DNA of 64,000 nt from Clostridia bacterium (GTDB taxonomy: Bacteria; Bacillota; Peptococcia; DRI-13; SM3-B62), in contig JAHDSQ010000011.1 in NCBI GenBank assembly GCA_018432615.1, forward strand, positions 62,001 to 126,000, read 5' to 3'. Below the pieces are notes generated by a model. The model was not told the origin of the DNA. It worked only from the letters and a program-made list of their open reading frames with translations, and did no database searches. Positions 59,661 through 64,000 of the stretch are shown one piece after another. Both the position numbers and the translations under genes were made by a program. The first letter of the stretch is position 1, and every line of letters starts with the position of its first letter.

Positions 59661-62063
59661 ATGACTAATTTTATAAGCACTATAAAAAAACAAGTCCTCT
59701 TGGGCGATGGAGCAATGGGAACGATGCTTGTCAAGCACGGCCTTCCTCGCGGCAGCAACCCCGAGCTTTGGATGCTTGACAACCAAGAGGAAATCGTTAA
59801 AATACACCGTTCTTATCTTAACGCAGGCTCTCAAATCATCTTAACCAACACCTTCGGAGGTAACGGTCTAAAACTCGGTGAATACGGCGCGTCCTCCCGG
59901 GTCAGGGAAATTAATGAGACTGCCGCCCGCTTGGCAAAAAAAGCCGCCGGTGATGAAGCCTTCGTTGCCGGGTCAATTGGACCTACCGGACATTTTCCCC
60001 AACCTCTTGGCGATTTTTCTTGGAATAAGCTCGTTGAAGTTTTCGCTGAACAAGCCCGGGCACTGGCCGACGGAGGGGTAGATTTTCTCTTTCTCGAAAC
60101 ATTTTCCGACCTCGGTGAAGCCAGAGCGGCCCTTTTTGCAGCGAAGAACTACACCTCATTGCCTGTGGCTTGTTCTTTGACCTACACTAACGGACGCACC
60201 CTGACCGGTTCTACCCCTCAAATCGCCGCAACAGTTCTGGAATCCTTAGGTGCCGACCTTATCGGGGCTAATTGTTCTACCGGACCTAAAGAACTATTAG
60301 ACGTCATGAAAGAATATAGAAAGCATACAACTCTCCCTCTCCTGGTAGAACCTAATGCGGGCATGCCTGAATTGATTAACGGTGAAACGATATATCGGGA
60401 AACCCCGGAAAACATGGCACGTTACGTTGAGCCTTTCAGGCAAGCGGGAGTGAACCTCATCGGGGCTTGTTGCGGCAGTACTCCGGAACACATTCGCGCC
60501 ATGTCGGAAGCACTTCTTGCCTCCCAACCCGCAGTAATTGAAAGCTATGCCTCTACAACCTCGACAAGACTTGCCAGCCGTACGAAAATTGCCGCATTTG
60601 GCCCTCAGCATCTCCACCAGATTATCGGAGAAAGGATTAACCCTACTGCCAGAAAAATCATTGCTCAGGCTTTTCGCGATAACGATTGGAATTGTATCGT
60701 CGAAGAAGGTCAAGCTCAAATAGAAGCTGGTGCCTCCGTATTAGACCTGAACGTGGGGGTTCCCGGTATGGATGAATCATATCTTTTGGCCCAAGGCGTC
60801 CAACAATTACAAATGGCCCTTGATTTTCCGCTTGTGCTAGATTGTACCAGACCTGAAGCCTTGGAAAGAGGACTGCAAGAATTCCAGGGTAAAGCCTTGA
60901 TCAACTCTGTTAACGGAGAAAAAGAAAGCCTTGCCGGAATCCTGCCCCTGGCAAAAAAATATGGTGCGGCTGTTTTAGGCCTAACCCTTGATGACAAGGG
61001 AATACCGGAAAAAGCTGAAGGAAGGCTGAAGATCGCCGCGAGAATTGTTGATACAGCCCTATCATACGGCTTGGCCAAGGAAGATATTTTAATCGACTGT
61101 CTCGTCCTCACAGCCGCGGTTTCACCATCTCAAGCCATGGAAACGATCCGAACTATCAGTCTTGTCAAAAAAGAATTGGGAGTCAATACCGTTTTAGGCT
61201 TGAGCAACGTGTCGCACGGTTTGCCACGTCGTTCCTGGCTGAATGCTACCTTCCTGGCCTTAGCATTGCAGGCAGGGCTCGATGCGGCCATTGCCAACCC
61301 CGCAGACGAGAGGATCAAAGAAACGATGGCTGCTTCAGCCGTACTAAACGAGCGGGATAAAGGTGCAGTACATTTTATCGCCGCGGCAGGCAAGACCCCA
61401 CCAGAGACAAAGAATGACATTCCTGCAAACACAAAAAAAGAAATTTCTCTGGAAAGTCTGCAGGAACACATCATCAACGGACGACAAGAGCCTATTATTC
61501 CCCTTCTCAAAGAACTGATCGCGACAACTTCAATCATCTCAATCATCAATGAAGGTATCGTTCCGGCTTTAGAGAAAATAGGGGATATGTTTGCCGACGG
61601 CGAAGTTTTTCTCCCCCAACTGATACTCTCCGGTGACGCGGCTAAGACGGCTTTCACATTCATCAAAAAACACCTTCCGGAGACAGATTTCAGTGATAAA
61701 GGTACCATTGTTATCGGCACAGTAAAAGGAGACGTTCATGACATCGGCAAGAACATCACGGCTGCACTCTTGGAAAACCATGGTTACAGGGTTATTGACC
61801 TTGGCAAGAATATAGCGGCTGAAAAATTTGTACAAACAGCCCTGGAGGAAAATGCGGAAATTATCGGTTTAAGTGCTCTGATGACGACCACCATGGTCGA
61901 GATGAAACCCGTTGTTGAATTGATAAAAGCAACAAACAAAAATATCAAAGTAATAGTTGGTGGGGCTGTGGTAACCGAGGAATTCGCTACACAGATCGGG
62001 GCAGACGGTTACGGTAAAGACGCTGTTTCAGCCGTAAAGCTCGTCCGCTCCCTCCTGTCTTAA
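59661..62063 (+). CDS. metH: cobalamin-dependent methionine synthase without reactivation domain
   Basis: MetH moves a methyl group from methyl-tetrahydrofolate to homocysteine through cobalamin. The 800-residue product has a homocysteine-binding domain (about 1-285; LGDGAMGTML, zinc Cys in ANCSTGP and ACCGSTPEH), a pterin-binding domain (about 308-575; IGERINPTARK, LDLNVGVPG), a cobalamin cap and binding domains (about 600-800) with GDVHDIGKN. The C-terminal AdoMet activation domain of Escherichia coli MetH is absent, as in many Clostridia, so reactivation must come from another protein. The ATG at 59661 follows TTGGAGG. Confidence 0.94.
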   Translation: MTNFISTIKKQVLLGDGAMGTMLVKHGLPRGSNPELWMLDNQEEIVKIHRSYLNAGSQIILTNTFGGNGLKLGEYGASSRVREINETAARLAKKAAGDEAFVAGSIGPTGHFPQPLGDFSWNKLVEVFAEQARALADGGVDFLFLETFSDLGEARAALFAAKNYTSLPVACSLTYTNGRTLTGSTPQIAATVLESLGADLIGANCSTGPKELLDVMKEYRKHTTLPLLVEPNAGMPELINGETIYRETPENMARYVEPFRQAGVNLIGACCGSTPEHIRAMSEALLASQPAVIESYASTTSTRLASRTKIAAFGPQHLHQIIGERINPTARKIIAQAFRDNDWNCIVEEGQAQIEAGASVLDLNVGVPGMDESYLLAQGVQQLQMALDFPLVLDCTRPEALERGLQEFQGKALINSVNGEKESLAGILPLAKKYGAAVLGLTLDDKGIPEKAEGRLKIAARIVDTALSYGLAKEDILIDCLVLTAAVSPSQAMETIRTISLVKKELGVNTVLGLSNVSHGLPRRSWLNATFLALALQAGLDAAIANPADERIKETMAASAVLNERDKGAVHFIAAAGKTPPETKNDIPANTKKEISLESLQEHIINGRQEPIIPLLKELIATTSIISIINEGIVPALEKIGDMFADGEVFLPQLILSGDAAKTAFTFIKKHLPETDFSDKGTIVIGTVKGDVHDIGKNITAALLENHGYRVIDLGKNIAAEKFVQTALEENAEIIGLSALMTTTMVEMKPVVELIKATNKNIKVIVGGAVVTEEFATQIGADGYGKDAVSAVKLVRSLLS

Positions 62064-62105
62064 AGCTAAAAACCTCAATTATTCAGCCCAAGGGGGGATG
62101 AAAAT

Positions 62106-62687
62106 TTGTGTGCTACCGTCATTATCTATTCCTCTGATACAAGGAGAAAAAATAAAATCATTTCCCTTACGAGATCAATAGGCTTAAATGTTATAGGTGA
62201 TGCCGTCGACGCCCCGCAAGCCCTTCGACTTGTACATGCCACCCAGCCGGATCTTGTAATTATCGATATCAATATTGACCACCAAGAGATTGAAGTTGCA
62301 GCGGTTATCGCCGATAAAAAAATCGCTCCGGTTATAATAATAACCGCACCACAGCAACAAAACATTCTTGATACCCTCAATAGGGAGTATCTAATAACTT
62401 ATGTAGTCAAACCTATAAATAAATGGGCCTTTGAAGCAGCCATACACATGACACTGGCCGGCTTCCGAAAACTACGGGAAATGGAGAAGGAAATCGAGAA
62501 GCTTAAAGAAACCTTGGAGACGCGCAAGCTGGTGGAAAGAGCCAAGCACATCATCATGCAAGACCATAATCTGACGGAACAAGCCGCCTTTCGTCGTCTG
62601 CAAAAGCAAAGCATGGATCGGGGCATCCCCATGAAAGAAATCGCCGAAGCCATTATTCTCAGCGATAATTTAAAAAATCCCGGGTAA
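62106..62687 (+). CDS. ANTAR-domain response regulator (NasR/NitR-like antiterminator)
   Basis: The 193-residue product has a receiver-like domain (Asp11, Asp54 in IIDINID, Lys102 in VVKPINK) and an ANTAR RNA-binding domain at about 120-185 (LVERAKHIIMQDHNLTEQAAFRRLQKQSMD). ANTAR proteins prevent terminator formation in target leaders, often for nitrogen genes. The TTG at 62106 is the start, eight bases after AGGGGGG. The next gene is glnA, 85 bases downstream. Confidence 0.9.
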   Translation: MCATVIIYSSDTRRKNKIISLTRSIGLNVIGDAVDAPQALRLVHATQPDLVIIDINIDHQEIEVAAVIADKKIAPVIIITAPQQQNILDTLNREYLITYVVKPINKWAFEAAIHMTLAGFRKLREMEKEIEKLKETLETRKLVERAKHIIMQDHNLTEQAAFRRLQKQSMDRGIPMKEIAEAIILSDNLKNPG

Positions 62688-62772
62688 CACTTAGGAATAT
62701 CTTGCTAATTAAGGACCATACCTGATAAAATAGTTCTATCTCGAATACTTCCGCCAAAAAGGAGGATAATTA

Positions 62773-64000
62773 ATGTCACGCTATACAAAGGAAGATGTTT
62801 TACGTTTAGTAGCTGAAAACAATATTCATTTTATAAGGTTACAGTTTACTGATATTTTGGGCATCCCCAAAAATGTTTCTATTACCGCAAAGCAATTAGA
62901 AAAAGCCCTCAACAACGAATTAATGTTTGACGGCTCATCAATAGAGGGCTTTGTACGTATCGAGGAATCGGACATGTACCTTTACCCTGACCCGAGTACA
63001 TTTGAAATTTACCCCTGGCGGGCCTCTGAAGAAGGATCCATTGCCAGGTTGATCTGCGATATTCACAACCCCGACGGCACGCCCTTTGCCGGCGACCCAA
63101 GATACGTCCTGCGTCGGGCCCTGGAAGAAGCAAATAAAATGGGGCTGGCCTTTAACGTCGGCCCGGAAGCGGAGTTTTTCCTCTTCCATACTTCCCCCGA
63201 CGGGACATCTACTACCCATACCCATGACAAAGCCGGTTACTTTGACCTTTCCCCCATTGACTTGGGAGAAAATGCCCGTCGCGACATCATTCTTACCCTG
63301 GAAAAGATGGGATACGAAATAGAGGCCTCCCACCACGAGGTAGCTCCCGGACAACATGAGATCGACTTTAAATACTCCGATGCCTTGGATATCGCAGATA
63401 AGATCATTACCTTTAAAATGGTTGTCCGTATAATAGCGCAACGTCACGGCCTCCATGCGACCTTTATGGCAAAGCCGATATTCGGCGAGGCCGGCAACGG
63501 CATGCATATCAACCAATCACTGTTCAAAAACGGAGAAAACATCTTTTGGGATCCTTCTTCGCCCGAGCAGCTTAGCGAAACCACTTTTCAATACATCGCC
63601 GGTATCATGAAGCACGCCAAGGCAATAGCAGCTGTCACCAATCCGACCGTTAACTCCTACAAAAGACTCGTGCCGGGTTTTGAGGCACCCCTTTACATTG
63701 CCTGGTCATCCCAAAACCGCAGCCCCTTAATACGTATCCCTGCCAAAAGAGGTCTTTCGACCCGAGTCGAATTGCGCAACCCGGATCCGACCTGCAATCC
63801 TTACTTGGCATTTGCCGCAGTTCTGATGGCTGGACTTGACGGCATCAAGAACAAGTTAACGGCACCTGCTCCCTGTGACCGCAATATTTTTGAAATGACG
63901 CCCCTCGAGCGGTGGGAGCACGGCATCACAAACCTTCCTGGCAACTTGATGGATGCCTTGGACGAGCTTTCCAAGGACGAAGTGATAAAGACCGCTCTGG
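62773..64000 (+). CDS. glnA: glutamine synthetase type I, partial at 3' end
   Basis: GlnA makes glutamine from glutamate, ammonia and ATP. About 409 of about 445 codons are in the window. It has the N-terminal [47 protein letters not shown] and [17 protein letters not shown], plus [10 protein letters not shown], and matches the short GSI-alpha type of Firmicutes and archaea, without the adenylylation region. The ATG at 62773 follows AGGAGG. No strong terminator or ANTAR leader structure is visible in the 85-bp gap before it. Confidence 0.97.
   Translation, partial: MSRYTKEDVLRLVAENNIHFIRLQFTDILGIPKNVSITAKQLEKALNNELMFDGSSIEGFVRIEESDMYLYPDPSTFEIYPWRASEEGSIARLICDIHNPDGTPFAGDPRYVLRRALEEANKMGLAFNVGPEAEFFLFHTSPDGTSTTHTHDKAGYFDLSPIDLGENARRDIILTLEKMGYEIEASHHEVAPGQHEIDFKYSDALDIADKIITFKMVVRIIAQRHGLHATFMAKPIFGEAGNGMHINQSLFKNGENIFWDPSSPEQLSETTFQYIAGIMKHAKAIAAVTNPTVNSYKRLVPGFEAPLYIAWSSQNRSPLIRIPAKRGLSTRVELRNPDPTCNPYLAFAAVLMAGLDGIKNKLTAPAPCDRNIFEMTPLERWEHGITNLPGNLMDALDELSKDEVIKTAL

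Overview
The window comes from a spore-forming, Gram-positive, anaerobic member of the Clostridia. The gene content (sigE/spoIIGA/sigG, spoVD, spoVE-type ftsW, spo0B, SplB, SpoIVFA-like protein, a sensory [FeFe]-hydrogenase-like protein, a MetH without the reactivation domain, an ANTAR regulator beside glnA) resembles Peptococcaceae or Syntrophomonadales, but no species can be named from sequence alone. Most genes lie on the minus strand. No rRNA, tRNA, CRISPR array or insertion sequence was seen.

Layout from low to high coordinates. (1) 1-570: the 5' part of pgeF (minus). (2) 661-4971: an accessory, probably spore- or surface-related block: two Cys-rich proteins, two secreted CAP-domain proteins and, between these, a coiled-coil protein whose N-terminal half looks like a degenerate N-acetylmuramoyl-alanine amidase. 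(3) 5040-10449: nrdR, a YlmC/YmxH protein, sigG, an ArgA-type acetyltransferase, sigE, spoIIGA, ftsZ. (4) 10565-28148: the dcw cluster, transcribed mraZ-rsmH-ftsL-spoVD-murE-murF-mraY-murD-ftsW/spoVE-murG-murC-murB-murA, then ftsQ-ftsZ. An AbrB/RelE toxin-antitoxin pair, a REP-like repeat and a gene remnant sit between murA and ftsQ, and no ftsA is present. Five 10-bp repeats in front of mraZ look like the MraZ operator, and a Spo0A-box-like site lies at the -35 of spoIIGA.

(5) 28314-37573: a COG2426 membrane protein, a DnaC/DnaI-type helicase loader, a DnaD-domain protein and a P-loop/Asp23 fusion; an M42 peptidase on the plus strand; a P-loop NTPase, a YgjP-type peptidase, a GNAT, a DUF1015 protein, a lipoprotein polysaccharide deacetylase, and a DUF1858 redox protein. 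(6) 37640-41050: beta-lysine acetyltransferase ablB with two tandem lysine 2,3-aminomutase paralogues, probably for N-epsilon-acetyl-beta-lysine, an osmolyte. (7) 41183-45294: spore photoproduct lyase, a nitrilase-family hydrolase, and a likely signalling set of [FeFe]-hydrogenase-like protein, HATPase and CheW. (8) 45516-51340: a small membrane protein, a two-component system and two membrane proteins. (9) 51448-59525: obg, spo0B, rpmA, prp, rplU, rng, DUF2344 protein, TIGR03960 radical SAM protein, SpoIVFA-like protein; spoIVFB is absent from its usual place. (10) 59661-64000 (plus): metH-type methyltransferase, ANTAR regulator and glnA, which runs off the end.

Together the genes link peptidoglycan synthesis and division with the sporulation programme (same core membrane-wall enzymes used for septum and cortex), ribosome biogenesis and nitrogen/one-carbon metabolism. 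The most unusual items are the accessory surface block, the hydrogenase-HATPase-CheW set, the P-loop/Asp23 fusion, and a spore photoproduct lyase that seems to lack the usual hydrogen-donor cysteine.
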